Shown here in pieces: positions 7,728 through 15,836 of a DNA stretch of 64,000 nt; positions within the stretch are counted from its first letter, which is position 1, and every line of letters begins with the position of its first letter. Origin of the DNA: Oerskovia flava (lineage in GTDB: Bacteria; Actinomycetota; Actinomycetes; Actinomycetales; Cellulomonadaceae); contig NZ_JAOXSR010000001.1 in assembly GCF_026163685.1 (NCBI RefSeq), positions 124,001 through 188,000 on the forward strand, given 5' to 3'. Under the pieces are notes generated by a model that ran no database searches, was not told the DNA's origin, and saw only the letters and a list, made by a program, of their open reading frames with translations. A program made the position numbers and the translations under genes.

Positions 7728-9014
7728 ATGCCAGGCGTGGTGCTCGTCGGTGCCCAGTGGGGCGACGAAGGCAAGGGAAAGGCGACGGACCTGCTCGGGT
7801 CCCGCGTCGACTACGTGGTGAAGTTCAACGGTGGCAACAACGCCGGCCACACGGTCGTCATCGGTGACGAGAAGTACGCGCTGCACCTGCTCCCGTCGGG
7901 CATCCTGTCGCCCGGGGTGACCCCGGTGATCGCGAACGGCGTGGTCGTGGACATCGAGGTCCTCTTCCAGGAGCTGGACGACCTCGTCTCGCGCGGCGTC
8001 GACGTCTCGAAGCTGCTCGTCTCGGGCAGCGCCCAGGTCATCGCGGGCTACCACCGCACGATCGACAAGGTGAGCGAGCGGTTCCTCGGCAAGCGCCGCA
8101 TCGGTACGACCGGTCGTGGCATCGGGCCGGCGTACGCCGACAAGATCAACCGTGTCGGCATTCGCATGTGGGACCTGTTCGACGAGAAGATCCTCGCGGA
8201 GAAGATCGAGGGTGCCCTCGACCAGAAGAACCACCTGCTGGTCAAGGTCTACAACCGGCGCGCGATCACGGTCGACGAGACCGTGGACGAGCTGCTGCAG
8301 TACGCGGACCGCATCAAGCCCATGGTCGCGGACACCTCGCTCGTGCTGAACAAGGCCCTCGACGAGGACAAGACCGTCCTGTTCGAGGGCGGCCAGGCCA
8401 CGATGCTCGACGTCGACCACGGCACCTACCCGTTCGTCACCTCGTCCAACGCGACCGCGGGCGGCGCGCTCACGGGCTCGGGTGTGGGGCCCACGCGCAT
8501 CAGCTCCGTCATCGGCGTCGTCAAGGCCTACACGACGCGCGTCGGGGAGGGGCCGTTCCCCACCGAGCTGTTCGACGACATGGGCGAGTACCTGCTGAAG
8601 ACCGGCGGCGAGTACGGCGTCACCACCGGCCGCGCGCGCCGCTGCGGGTGGTACGACTCGGTGATCGCCCGCTACGCGACCCGGGTCAACGGGATCACCG
8701 ACCTCGTGCTGACGAAGCTCGACATCCTCACGGGCCTGGAGAAGGTGCCGGTCTGCGTCGCGTACGACGTCGACGGCGTCCGGTACGACGAGATGCCGAC
8801 CGACCAGACGGCGTTCCACCACGCGAAGCCGATCTTCGAGGAGCTCGACGGCTGGTGGGAGGACATCTCCGGCGCCCGCTCGTTCGACGACCTGCCCGTG
8901 AACGCCCAGCGGTACGTCCGTGCGCTCGAAGGGATGTCCGGTACGCGCATCTCCGCGATCGGTGTCGGCCCGCAGCGTGACGCGATCATCCCGCTCCACG
9001 ACCTGCTGCACTGA
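7728..9014 (+). CDS. purA: Adenylosuccinate synthetase
   Basis: A 428-residue cytosolic enzyme that joins IMP and aspartate, driven by GTP, to form adenylosuccinate, the first step from IMP to AMP. Motifs in order: [11 protein letters not shown] at residues 8-18 (GTP loop with the catalytic Asp), NNAGHT, the IMP-binding [14 protein letters not shown], the [12 protein letters not shown] segment that contacts IMP, and [10 protein letters not shown] near the guanine site. The length is typical. ATG 7728 gives the standard N-terminus [19 protein letters not shown] sequence just upstream can act as a weak ribosome site. A GC-rich hairpin follows and purD begins 90 bases later. Confidence 0.96.
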   Translation: MPGVVLVGAQWGDEGKGKATDLLGSRVDYVVKFNGGNNAGHTVVIGDEKYALHLLPSGILSPGVTPVIANGVVVDIEVLFQELDDLVSRGVDVSKLLVSGSAQVIAGYHRTIDKVSERFLGKRRIGTTGRGIGPAYADKINRVGIRMWDLFDEKILAEKIEGALDQKNHLLVKVYNRRAITVDETVDELLQYADRIKPMVADTSLVLNKALDEDKTVLFEGGQATMLDVDHGTYPFVTSSNATAGGALTGSGVGPTRISSVIGVVKAYTTRVGEGPFPTELFDDMGEYLLKTGGEYGVTTGRARRCGWYDSVIARYATRVNGITDLVLTKLDILTGLEKVPVCVAYDVDGVRYDEMPTDQTAFHHAKPIFEELDGWWEDISGARSFDDLPVNAQRYVRALEGMSGTRISAIGVGPQRDAIIPLHDLLH

Positions 9015-9021
9015 CCGGCGG

Positions 9022-9049
9022 ACCCCCGCCCGCGGACGCGGGCGGGGGT
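9022..9049 (+). terminator. Hairpin terminator after purA
   Basis: Arms 9022-9033 and 9038-9049 pair over 12 bases with a 4-base loop, directly after the purA stop and before the purD -10 element. Confidence 0.65.
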
Positions 9050-9090
9050 TCGTGCGCCGAGACGGCGGTGGGCCGCGGGAGCACCGTCGG

Positions 9091-9096
9091 TAGACT
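9091..9096 (+). promoter_or_regulatory. Leaderless -10 element of purD
   Basis: TAGACT lies eight bases before GTG 9105. The same hexamer precedes purS (13346) and purL (51687). Confidence 0.55.
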
Positions 9097-9104
9097 CGGC
9101 TCCC

Positions 9105-10418
9105 GTGAAGATCCTCGTCATCGGTTCGGGTGCCCGCGAGCACGCCATCGTCCACTCCTTCGCCGCCGAGGCCGGTACCTCGGCCGGTGGGGCGCACGAG
9201 CTGCACGCCGCGCCCGGCAACCCCGGGATCGGTGAGGTGGCGGCCCTCCACCCCGTGGACGCGCTCGACGGGGAGGCCGTCGCCGCCCTGGCCACCTCGA
9301 TCGGTGCGGAGCTCGTGGTCGTCGGACCGGAGGCGCCGCTCGTCGCCGGGGTCGCCGACGCCGTGCGCGCCGCCGGGATCCCGTGCTTCGGCCCCGGCGC
9401 CGAGGCCGCCCGCCTCGAGGGCTCGAAGGCGTTCGCGAAGGACGTCATGGCCGCGGCGTCGGTCCCGACGGCGCTCGCGCACGTGTGCAGCGACGTCGAC
9501 CAGGTCGCCGACGCGCTCGACGCGTTCGGTGCGCCGTACGTCGTCAAGGACGACGGTCTCGCCGCGGGCAAGGGCGTCGTCGTGACCGACGACCGGCAGG
9601 CGGCGCTCGAGCACGCCGCAGCCTGCTTCGCGACGCCGCGCGCCGCCGCTGACGGTGAGGCACAGGTGGTCGTCGAGGAGTACCTCGACGGCCCCGAGGT
9701 GTCGCTCTTCTGCCTCAGCGACGGATCCACGGTCGTCCCGCTCGCCCCGGCGCAGGACTTCAAGCGCGCCCTCGACGACGACGCCGGCCCCAACACGGGC
9801 GGCATGGGCGCCTACAGCCCCCTGCCCTGGGCGCCGGAGGGCCTGACCGACGAGGTCGTCACGCGCATCGCGCAGCCGACGATCGAGGAGATGGCCCGTC
9901 GCGGCACCCCGTTCGCCGGCGTGCTCTACGTCGGCCTCGCGCTCACCAGCCGCGGCACACGCGTCGTGGAGTTCAACGCCCGGTTCGGCGACCCGGAGAC
10001 GCAGGTCGTCCTCACGCGTCTCGCGACGCCGCTGTCCACCGTCCTGCTCGCCGCGGCGCGCGGTGCGCTCGCCGACCTCCCCCGGCTGCGCTGGCACGAC
10101 GACGCGGCCGTCACCGTGGTCGTCGCGTCCCACGGCTACCCGGGGACCGTGCGCAGCGGGGACCCGATCACGGGTATCGCCGACGCCGAGGCGCTCGCGG
10201 GGGTGCACGTCCTGCACGCCGGCACGGCACGCGACGGCGACGGCACGCTCGTCAGCGCCGGTGGCCGCGTGCTGTCGGTCGTCGCACGGGGCAGCGACCT
10301 CGCCGACGCGCGGCGCCTCGCCTATGCGGGCGTCGACCAGGTCGTGCTGCCGGGTTCGCACCACCGCACCGACATCGCGGCGAAGGCCGCCGCCGGCGAG
10401 GTCGAGCTCGCAGGCTGA
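9105..10418 (+). CDS. purD: Phosphoribosylamine-glycine ligase (GAR synthetase)
   Basis: A 437-residue ATP-grasp enzyme of purine synthesis that ligates glycine to 5-phosphoribosylamine. The N-terminal MKILVIGSGAREHAI is the PurD signature. The ATP-grasp core follows: VVKDDGLAAGKGVVV (nucleotide-binding lysine and Gly loop), VVEEYLDGPEVSLF, PNTGGMGAYSP, and VVEFNARFGDPETQVVL with the metal-binding Glu/Asn. The C-terminal domain ends normally. GTG 9105 lies eight bases after a TAGACT hexamer, which suggests a leaderless message. The next gene (AAA ATPase) converges on it with 11 bases between stops. Confidence 0.96.
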   Translation: MKILVIGSGAREHAIVHSFAAEAGTSAGGAHELHAAPGNPGIGEVAALHPVDALDGEAVAALATSIGAELVVVGPEAPLVAGVADAVRAAGIPCFGPGAEAARLEGSKAFAKDVMAAASVPTALAHVCSDVDQVADALDAFGAPYVVKDDGLAAGKGVVVTDDRQAALEHAAACFATPRAAADGEAQVVVEEYLDGPEVSLFCLSDGSTVVPLAPAQDFKRALDDDAGPNTGGMGAYSPLPWAPEGLTDEVVTRIAQPTIEEMARRGTPFAGVLYVGLALTSRGTRVVEFNARFGDPETQVVLTRLATPLSTVLLAAARGALADLPRLRWHDDAAVTVVVASHGYPGTVRSGDPITGIADAEALAGVHVLHAGTARDGDGTLVSAGGRVLSVVARGSDLADARRLAYAGVDQVVLPGSHHRTDIAAKAAAGEVELAG

Positions 10419-10429
10419 CCCCGCGGGAC

Positions 10430-11953
10430 TCAGTCCTCCGTGTCGTCGGGTCCTTCCCAGCCCTCGAAGCCGTCGGTGAAGATCTCCTCGTCGAGCAGGT
10501 GCGCGCTGCCGCCCAGCAGCGACCGGGTGATCCGCTCCGCCTCCGCGGTCATCTCGGTGACGGCCGCGGCGAGGTCCTCGTCGCCGACGTCGTGCCCCGC
10601 CTCCGCCGCGACGAGCACCGCACGGCGGATCACCTCCTTGACGAACGACGCCGTGACGCCGTCGGTGCGCCCCGCGGCGTCGTCGAGCGCGGCGGTACCG
10701 AAGCCGAGATCGCCCCGGTAGAGCTCGAAGAGCCGGCGCCGCGCGGGGAGGTCCGGCAGCGGGATCTCGACGGCGAGGTCGACCCGGCCGGGACGCTGGG
10801 CGAGGGCCCGTTCGAGGAGGTCGGCCCGGTTGGTGGTGAGCAGGAACGCCACGTCGGCGTCCGGCCCCAGCCCGTCCATCGCGTCGAGCACCTCGAACAG
10901 CAAGGGCTGCGGGCCGTCGTGGAAGGACCTGTCCTCCGCGATGAGGTCGCAGTCCTCCAGCACGATCATGGCGGGCTGCAGCGCGCGGGCGGTCTCTGCC
11001 GCGAGGCCGACGAGCCGCAGCGACGTCCCGGCGAGGACGATGACGGTGGTCTGCGGGCTCGCGCCGGTGAGGTGGCGGACGGTGTGCGTCTTGCCGGTCC
11101 CGGGCGGCCCGTAGAGCAGGACGCCCCGCTTGAGGTGCTGGCCCGCGGCCAGCAGCCGCTCGCGGTGCCGGGCGACGCCGAGGACCTGCCGCTCGATCCG
11201 CTCCAGCGTCCCGGGCGGGAGCACGACGTCCTCGGCCGCGACGGGCAGCCGCCGCAGGAACGTCATGCCACCGGCCGTCGGCTCGTACTCGGAGGTGGTG
11301 AAACCGACGACCTGCCCGCGCAGGACGCTGTGCTCGATCATGGCCTCGCGCAGCTCGGTGAGCAGGACGAGCCCGGTCTCCTCGTCCGGTGACATCACCT
11401 CGAGCGACCCCGGGGTGCCGTGCTGCGGGCTCGGCGCGCGTTCCAGGACCGCGACCGGCACGTCGCGGAACCGGAAGAGGTGCAGCCCGAACGCGATCAC
11501 CCGCCGCTCGCTGTCGGGCCCGGTGGCGGAGCGGGCGTAGTCGACCGCTCCGACGGGGAACTGCTGCCACATGCCGGACTGCTCCACCATCTCGGACAGG
11601 GAGGTGTGCCGACGCTGCTCGCCGCCGCCGATGCCGACGACCTCGCCGCCGCCGTGCCGGGTGACGACGGCCTCGAGGGCGACGTCCGCGTCGACCGTGC
11701 GCAGCGGGGACATGGTCTCGGTGAGCACGGCCAGCTCCTGCGGAGGGACCCCGAGATGGTCCGCGAGCAGCTCGGCGACGGTCCGCCGGCCCTGTGTAGC
11801 GCGCTGCTGGGCGTGCTGGTTCACGGCCTCCATGAAGCCGCTGAAGGTGTCGAGGAACGCCGTCGTCCGGCTGTCGAGCGCGGTGGCCGAGGTCTCGGGT
11901 GCCGCCGTGGTGTCGGCGGGCGTGGTCGAGGGGGCGCCGGGGGTGCGGTCCAT
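10430..11953 (-). CDS. AAA-family ATPase (Cdc48/Vps4-like core)
   Basis: A 507-residue cytosolic ATPase. The first half (to about residue 265) has no recognised domain. The AAA core begins near residue 275: Walker A GPPGTGKTHT, Walker B-like AMIVLEDCDLIAED, a sensor-1 segment FLLTTNRADLLE, and the arginine-finger region AQRPGRVD, followed by a helical lid. Proteins of this type remodel or unfold other proteins; the substrate is unknown. ATG 11953 is chosen because TAGTGT lies seven bases upstream on the minus strand, and this gives a Thr/Ala/Pro-rich N-terminus. It is divergent from purC, and the two genes share the CCATGG at their starts. Confidence 0.82.
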   Translation of the reverse strand: MDRTPGAPSTTPADTTAAPETSATALDSRTTAFLDTFSGFMEAVNQHAQQRATQGRRTVAELLADHLGVPPQELAVLTETMSPLRTVDADVALEAVVTRHGGGEVVGIGGGEQRRHTSLSEMVEQSGMWQQFPVGAVDYARSATGPDSERRVIAFGLHLFRFRDVPVAVLERAPSPQHGTPGSLEVMSPDEETGLVLLTELREAMIEHSVLRGQVVGFTTSEYEPTAGGMTFLRRLPVAAEDVVLPPGTLERIERQVLGVARHRERLLAAGQHLKRGVLLYGPPGTGKTHTVRHLTGASPQTTVIVLAGTSLRLVGLAAETARALQPAMIVLEDCDLIAEDRSFHDGPQPLLFEVLDAMDGLGPDADVAFLLTTNRADLLERALAQRPGRVDLAVEIPLPDLPARRRLFELYRGDLGFGTAALDDAAGRTDGVTASFVKEVIRRAVLVAAEAGHDVGDEDLAAAVTEMTAEAERITRSLLGGSAHLLDEEIFTDGFEGWEGPDDTED

Positions 11954-11960
11954 GGATGGG

Positions 11961-11966
11961 ACACTA
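11961..11966 (-). promoter_or_regulatory. Leaderless -10 element of the AAA ATPase gene
   Basis: TAGTGT on the minus strand, seven bases before ATG 11953. It lies between the possible purC starts at 11952 and 11973, so the two divergent genes share or overlap promoter DNA. Confidence 0.5.
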
Positions 11967-11972
11967 GTGGTC

Positions 11973-12929
11973 GTGACCGACAGCCACGACGCCCTCGACA
12001 CGTCCGCCCTCGAGCTGCCCGGGTGGCGGCACGTGTACTCCGGCAAGGTCCGCGACCTGTACGAGCCGGACCTGCCCGCGCTCGGTGGAGTGCACCCCCT
12101 CGGCGACGTCGTGCTGGTCGTCGCGAGCGACCGGGTGAGCGCCTACGACCACGTGCTCTCCCCGGGCATCCCGGACAAGGGCGTCGTGCTCACGCAGCTC
12201 AGCCTGTGGTGGTTCGACCAGCTCGCCGACCTCGTGCCGAACCACGTGGTGAGCACCACCCCGAGCGCCGAGCCCGGCGACGGTCTGGTGCCCGACGTCG
12301 TCGCCGGGCGCGCGATGATCTGCCGCCGGCTGGAGATGTTCCCCGTCGAGTGCGTGGTGCGCGGCTACCTCACCGGCTCCGGCCTGGTCGAGTACCGGGC
12401 CGGCGGGAACGTGTGCGGGGTGCCGCTGCCCGACGGGCTCGTCGACGGGTCGCGCCTGCCGGAGGCGATCTTCACCCCCGCGACCAAGGCCGCGGTGGGG
12501 GAGCACGACGAGAACGTCAGCTTCGAGGTCGTGGCCGAGCAGGTCGGTCTCGACGCCGCGACCCGGCTGCGCGACCTGACGCTCGCCGTCTACGCCCGTG
12601 CCGAGGAGATCGCGCGCGAGCGCGGCGTCGTCCTCGCGGACACCAAGCTCGAGTTCGGCGTCGACCCGAGCACGGGGTCCACGGTCCTCGGGGACGAGGT
12701 CCTCACCCCGGACTCCTCCCGGTTCTGGCCCGCGGACGAGTGGGAGCCGGGGCACGCGCAGCCCAGCTTCGACAAGCAGTACGTCCGCGACTGGCTCACC
12801 TCCGACGCCTCGGGCTGGGACCGCGCGGGTGACGCGCCGCCGCCGGACCTGCCCGCCGACGTCGTGCAGCGCACCCGCGCCCGCTACCTCGAGGCGTACG
12901 AGCGGCTGACGGGCGCCCCGCTGGCCTGA
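11973..12929 (+). CDS. purC: Phosphoribosylaminoimidazole-succinocarboxamide synthase (SAICAR synthetase)
   Basis: A 318-residue enzyme that couples aspartate to CAIR with ATP in purine synthesis. Signatures: YSGKVRDLYEP (nucleotide loop), VASDRVSAYDHVLSPGIPDKG, RRLEMFPVECVVRGYLTGSG, FTPATKAAVGEHDENVSFE and LADTKLEFGVD. The length and ending are those of the long monofunctional form. GTG 11973 gives the usual start VTDSHDALD. In-frame starts at 11952 (ATG) and 11967 (GTG) are possible, the former sharing CCATGG with the divergent ATPase start. The last 46 bases are antisense to the end of the HNH fragment gene. Confidence 0.94.
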   Translation: MTDSHDALDTSALELPGWRHVYSGKVRDLYEPDLPALGGVHPLGDVVLVVASDRVSAYDHVLSPGIPDKGVVLTQLSLWWFDQLADLVPNHVVSTTPSAEPGDGLVPDVVAGRAMICRRLEMFPVECVVRGYLTGSGLVEYRAGGNVCGVPLPDGLVDGSRLPEAIFTPATKAAVGEHDENVSFEVVAEQVGLDAATRLRDLTLAVYARAEEIARERGVVLADTKLEFGVDPSTGSTVLGDEVLTPDSSRFWPADEWEPGHAQPSFDKQYVRDWLTSDASGWDRAGDAPPPDLPADVVQRTRARYLEAYERLTGAPLA

Positions 12930-13237
12930 GCGCGCGCCCGGGCGTAGACGTGCCCGCTCGGCGCGGTCCAGCGCACCTCCCCGGCGGCGGTGAGCGCGGG
13001 CCGCCACCCGGTGCGGGCCCGGACGACGTGGTGGTGCCGGCACAGCGCGATGAGGTTCCCCGCCGCGACGAGCTCGTCCGTGCCGGGCGCGCGGGGGTCG
13101 GGTGGGACGACGTGGTCGACGTCGCAACGGAACGCCGCGACCGTGCACCCCGGGAACGTGCACGTGCGGTCGCGGGCCAGCACCCGCGCGATCGTGGTGG
13201 ACGACGGGCGCGGTGGTGCACCGGGTGGCTCGTGCAT
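12884..13237 (-). CDS. Short HNH-nuclease-domain protein, probable remnant of a DUF222-HNH (13E12-type) gene
   Basis: A 117-residue protein made only of the C-terminal HNH part of the DUF222-HNH family: [15 protein letters not shown] (zinc-type cysteines), CDVDHVVP (catalytic His) and [13 protein letters not shown], then [24 protein letters not shown]. Full family members run to about 400 residues with an N-terminal DUF222 domain, which is absent. The HNH residues look intact. ATG 13237 has GAGGAG nine bases upstream and a perfect LexA box lies 42 bases further up, so it may still be expressed after DNA damage. An upstream ATG at 13298 reads out of frame by one base. The 3' end overlaps purC antisense. 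It may be a functional mini-nuclease or a decaying pseudogene. Confidence 0.6.
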   Translation of the reverse strand: MHEPPGAPPRPSSTTIARVLARDRTCTFPGCTVAAFRCDVDHVVPPDPRAPGTDELVAAGNLIALCRHHHVVRARTGWRPALTAAGEVRWTAPSGHVYARARAQASGAPVSRSYASR

Positions 13238-13278
13238 GGCCGGACTCCTCTGCGTGGGTGATCCCTCGGACGGACGAT

Positions 13279-13294
13279 TCGAACGCCTGTTCGA
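13279..13294. promoter_or_regulatory. LexA-binding SOS box
   Basis: TCGAAC-GCCT-GTTCGA is a perfect 16-base palindrome of the actinobacterial SOS box form (TCGAAC, four bases, GTTCGA). A minus-strand TAGTCT (-10, 13309 to 13304) lies just upstream. LexA bound here would cover the transcription start of the HNH fragment gene. Confidence 0.8.
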
Positions 13295-13345
13295 TCATGG
13301 ACGAGACTACGGCGAGACACCGACAGCGGCGAGGGCGCGAGCGGG

Positions 13346-13351
13346 TAGACT
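13346..13351 (+). promoter_or_regulatory. -10 element of the purS-purQ operon
   Basis: TAGACT, identical to the hexamers before purD and purL. It lies about 110 bases before GTG 13460, so this message has a leader. No aptamer was recognised in the leader. Confidence 0.45.
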
Positions 13352-13459
13352 CGGCGCCGGAAACTTCGCCGTCGAGCTTCCGGGGAATCGGGCCTCCGCG
13401 GCACCGCCGCAGACCTGCCCCGGAGGTCGCGGCGCCCGTCACGTCCGCAAGGAGCCCCC

Positions 13460-13747
13460 GTGGGACGCGTTGTCGTCGAGGTCATGCCCAAGCCCGAGAT
13501 CCTGGACCCGCAGGGCAAGGCCGTCGTCGGCGCCCTGCCCCGGCTCGGCTTCACCCAGTTCACGTCCGTGCGCCAGGGCAAGCGGTTCGAGCTCGAGGTC
13601 GAGGGCGACGTGACCCCCGAGGTCCTCGCCGCCGCCCAGGAGGCCGCGATCAAGGTGCTGAGCAACCCGGTCATCGAGGACGTGGTCCGCGTGGCCGACG
13701 CCGTCACCGACTCGGCCGGGACGGTCACCTCCGAGGGCCTCGCCTGA
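13460..13747 (+). CDS. purS: FGAM synthase subunit PurS
   Basis: A 95-residue protein, the small structural subunit that holds PurQ and PurL together in the three-part phosphoribosylformylglycinamidine synthase. The typical order is seen: a first strand [19 protein letters not shown], then [19 protein letters not shown] and a C-terminal helix with [11 protein letters not shown]. The size matches other PurS proteins. GTG 13460 follows AAGGAGCCCCC, a good ribosome site. The stop shares one base with the purQ ATG (TGATG), so the two are translationally coupled. The catalytic subunit purL lies far away at 51.7 kb. Confidence 0.93.
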   Translation: MGRVVVEVMPKPEILDPQGKAVVGALPRLGFTQFTSVRQGKRFELEVEGDVTPEVLAAAQEAAIKVLSNPVIEDVVRVADAVTDSAGTVTSEGLA

Positions 13748-14487
13748 TGACCGCGCCGCTCGCCACGACGGACGCGACCGCGCTGAGCGCGGTCAAGGTC
13801 GGTGTCATCACGTTCCCCGGCACGCTGGACGACCGCGACGCCGCACGGGCGGTGCGCCTCGCCGGCGGCGAGGCCGTGTCCCTGTGGCACGCCGACGCCG
13901 ACCTGCACGGCGTCGACGCGGTGGTGCTCCCCGGCGGGTTCTCCTACGGCGACTACCTGCGCGCCGGCGCGATCTCCCGCTTCGCACCCGTCATGGAGTC
14001 CCTCGTGGACGCCGCCCGCGGCGGGCTGCCAGTCCTCGGCATCTGCAACGGCTTCCAGATCCTCACCGAGGCGCACCTGCTGCCCGGGTCGATGATCAAG
14101 AACGACCACCTGCACTTCCTGTGCCGCGACCAGGTCCTCGTCGTCGAGAACGCGGACACCGCCTGGACGCGCGACTACGCCCAGGGACAGCGGATCACGA
14201 TCCCGCTGAAGAACCAGGACGGTCAGTTCGTCGCCGACGACCGCACGCTCGACGAGCTCGAGGCGGAGGGCCGCGTGGTCTTCCGCTACGACGGCTGGAA
14301 CCCGAACGGCTCGCGCCGCGGGATCGCCGGCATCAGCAACGCGGCGGGCAACGTCGTCGGGCTCATGCCGCACCCCGAGCACGCCGTCGAGGCAGGGTTC
14401 GGGACCGCCTCCGCGTCCGGCCCGCGGGCCGGCACGGACGGTCTCGGCTTCTTCACCTCGGTCCTCGGGTCCCTCGTCCGCGCGTGA
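13747..14487 (+). CDS. purQ: FGAM synthase glutaminase subunit PurQ
   Basis: A 246-residue class I glutamine amidotransferase that releases ammonia from glutamine for the PurL reaction. It shows [18 protein letters not shown] at the N-terminus, [17 protein letters not shown], the nucleophile cysteine in [11 protein letters not shown], and the catalytic His/Glu in [13 protein letters not shown] 13747 overlaps the purS stop. The gene ends in GTGA, whose GTG starts the following acetyltransferase. The position in the operon matches the usual purS-purQ pair of Gram-positive bacteria. Confidence 0.95.
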   Translation: MTAPLATTDATALSAVKVGVITFPGTLDDRDAARAVRLAGGEAVSLWHADADLHGVDAVVLPGGFSYGDYLRAGAISRFAPVMESLVDAARGGLPVLGICNGFQILTEAHLLPGSMIKNDHLHFLCRDQVLVVENADTAWTRDYAQGQRITIPLKNQDGQFVADDRTLDELEAEGRVVFRYDGWNPNGSRRGIAGISNAAGNVVGLMPHPEHAVEAGFGTASASGPRAGTDGLGFFTSVLGSLVRA

Positions 14488-15485
14488 GCACGGCATCCGT
14501 CGTCCTGCACGACGTCGACTGGAACGACCCCGAGGCCACGCACCTGCGCGAGATCCAGCAGGTCGAGCTCTCCGCGCTGTACGGCGTGGACCTGGGCACC
14601 AGCGACGTCGGGGACACGATCGAACCGTCGGCGGTCGTCGCGACCGTGCTCCTGCGGCTCGGTGAGCAGGCCGCGGGCTGCGGGACCGTGCGCGACGTCT
14701 CCGGCTCGCCCGACGGGCGCGGCGGCGTGCACCCACCCGCGACGGGTGAGGTCAAGCGGGTCTTCGTGGCCCCGGAGCACCGCGGTCGCGGGCTCTCGCG
14801 CGCGCTGATGGCCGAGCTCGAGCGGCGGGCGTCCGCCGCGGGCCTGCGCACCCTCGTCCTGGAGACGGGGACGCTGCAGCACGAGGCGATCGGGCTCTAC
14901 CTCGCGCTCGGCTACCTTCCCATCGAGCGGTACGGCGCCTACGCGGAGGAGGCCGACTCGCGCTGCTTCGCCAAGGAGCTGCCCGTACCGGTCGAGGTGC
15001 GCGAGGTCCCGTGGGACGACCCGGACGCGACCGCGCTGCGGCGGGAGATGTCCGAGACCTCGAGCCAGGTGCTGTACCCGGAGGTCGTGGAGTACCTCGC
15101 CGCGCGGGGTGGGTTCGAGGCGGACGACGCCGACCTCGGGCGGGAGGTCCTCGTGGCCTTCGTCGCGTACCGGGACGGTGAGCCGGTCGGGACGGTCGCG
15201 CTGCGCCGTCCGGAGCCCGGTGCGCCGGCCGGTGCGGCCGAGGTCAAGAAGCTCTTCGTGGTGCCCCGTGGGCGTCGTAGCGGTGCCGCCCGGGAGCTCA
15301 TGGCCGCCGCCGAGCGGGCGGCGCGGGAGCGCGGGCTGCGCCGGCTCCTCCTGGAGACCGGGATCCGGCAGCCCGCCGCGATCACCCTCTACCGGTCTCT
15401 CGGGTACCGGCCGGTGCGCCCGTTCCCGCCGTACGAGGGCAGCACGATCGCACTGTGCTTCGCCAAGAACCTGCCGAACTCATGA
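14484..15485 (+). CDS. Tandem GNAT N-acetyltransferase
   Basis: A 333-residue protein made of two GNAT domains. The first (to about residue 165) has [20 protein letters not shown], the acetyl-CoA-binding R/Q-x-x-G-x-G/A pattern. The second (about 170-333) has [20 protein letters not shown], with a poorer loop, followed by [21 protein letters not shown]. Both end in the same LYxxLGY element, so it arose by duplication. The acceptor substrate is unknown. GTG 14484 lies inside GTGA, overlapping the purQ stop, so expression is tied to purine synthesis. Confidence 0.8.
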   Translation: MSTASVVLHDVDWNDPEATHLREIQQVELSALYGVDLGTSDVGDTIEPSAVVATVLLRLGEQAAGCGTVRDVSGSPDGRGGVHPPATGEVKRVFVAPEHRGRGLSRALMAELERRASAAGLRTLVLETGTLQHEAIGLYLALGYLPIERYGAYAEEADSRCFAKELPVPVEVREVPWDDPDATALRREMSETSSQVLYPEVVEYLAARGGFEADDADLGREVLVAFVAYRDGEPVGTVALRRPEPGAPAGAAEVKKLFVVPRGRRSGAARELMAAAERAARERGLRRLLLETGIRQPAAITLYRSLGYRPVRPFPPYEGSTIALCFAKNLPNS

Positions 15486-15519
15486 CGTCTGTCACCCCCT
15501 TGGTGACGATTCGCCCCAC

Positions 15520-15525
15520 TAAGAT
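15520..15525 (+). promoter_or_regulatory. Leaderless -10 element of the 94-residue membrane protein gene
   Basis: TAAGAT is six bases before GTG 15532. It is one of the better matches to TANNNT in the window. Confidence 0.5.
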
Positions 15526-15531
15526 CAAGTC

Positions 15532-15816
15532 GTGATCACCGTCGCCTCTGCAGCGCCCGTCGTCCCTCTCTACGACGCCGTCGACGCCCTCATCGGCCTC
15601 GGCGCGCGGTTCCCCGGGTCGTGGGGCGCGGCCGCAGCCCAGCTCGAGGCGCGCGTGGCGGAGCAGGGCGGTGTCCAGGCGGCGCTGCACGAGCTGCTGG
15701 AGACCGCACCCAACCTCCCGCTGCTGCTCGCCGCGGCCGGGGTGGCGCTCGTCGCCGGGACCGCGGCAGCCCTGCACGTGCGTCCCGCACGACGCGCAGA
15801 GCCCGTCCGGCGGTAG
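15532..15816 (+). CDS. Small single-pass membrane protein, function unknown
   Basis: A 94-residue protein not recognised as a named family. Residues 1-60 are mostly helical and alanine-rich. Residues about 62-83 (LPLLLAAAGVALVAGTAAAL) form one hydrophobic segment, followed by a short basic tail (RPARRAEPVRR) that would stay inside the cell. The GTG start is supported by TAAGAT six bases upstream. The M23-like peptidase gene starts 20 bases after the stop, so the two may form a pair. Confidence 0.55.
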   Translation: MITVASAAPVVPLYDAVDALIGLGARFPGSWGAAAAQLEARVAEQGGVQAALHELLETAPNLPLLLAAAGVALVAGTAAALHVRPARRAEPVRR

Positions 15817-15836
15817 CCGACGGGCTGGGTGGGACC

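Noticed and set aside
7536-11570. A very long open frame on the minus strand opposite purA and purD
   Set aside because: It runs antisense to two clear purine genes, has no family pattern, is dominated by Arg, Asp, Val and Gly, and is the usual result of strong GC bias at third positions.
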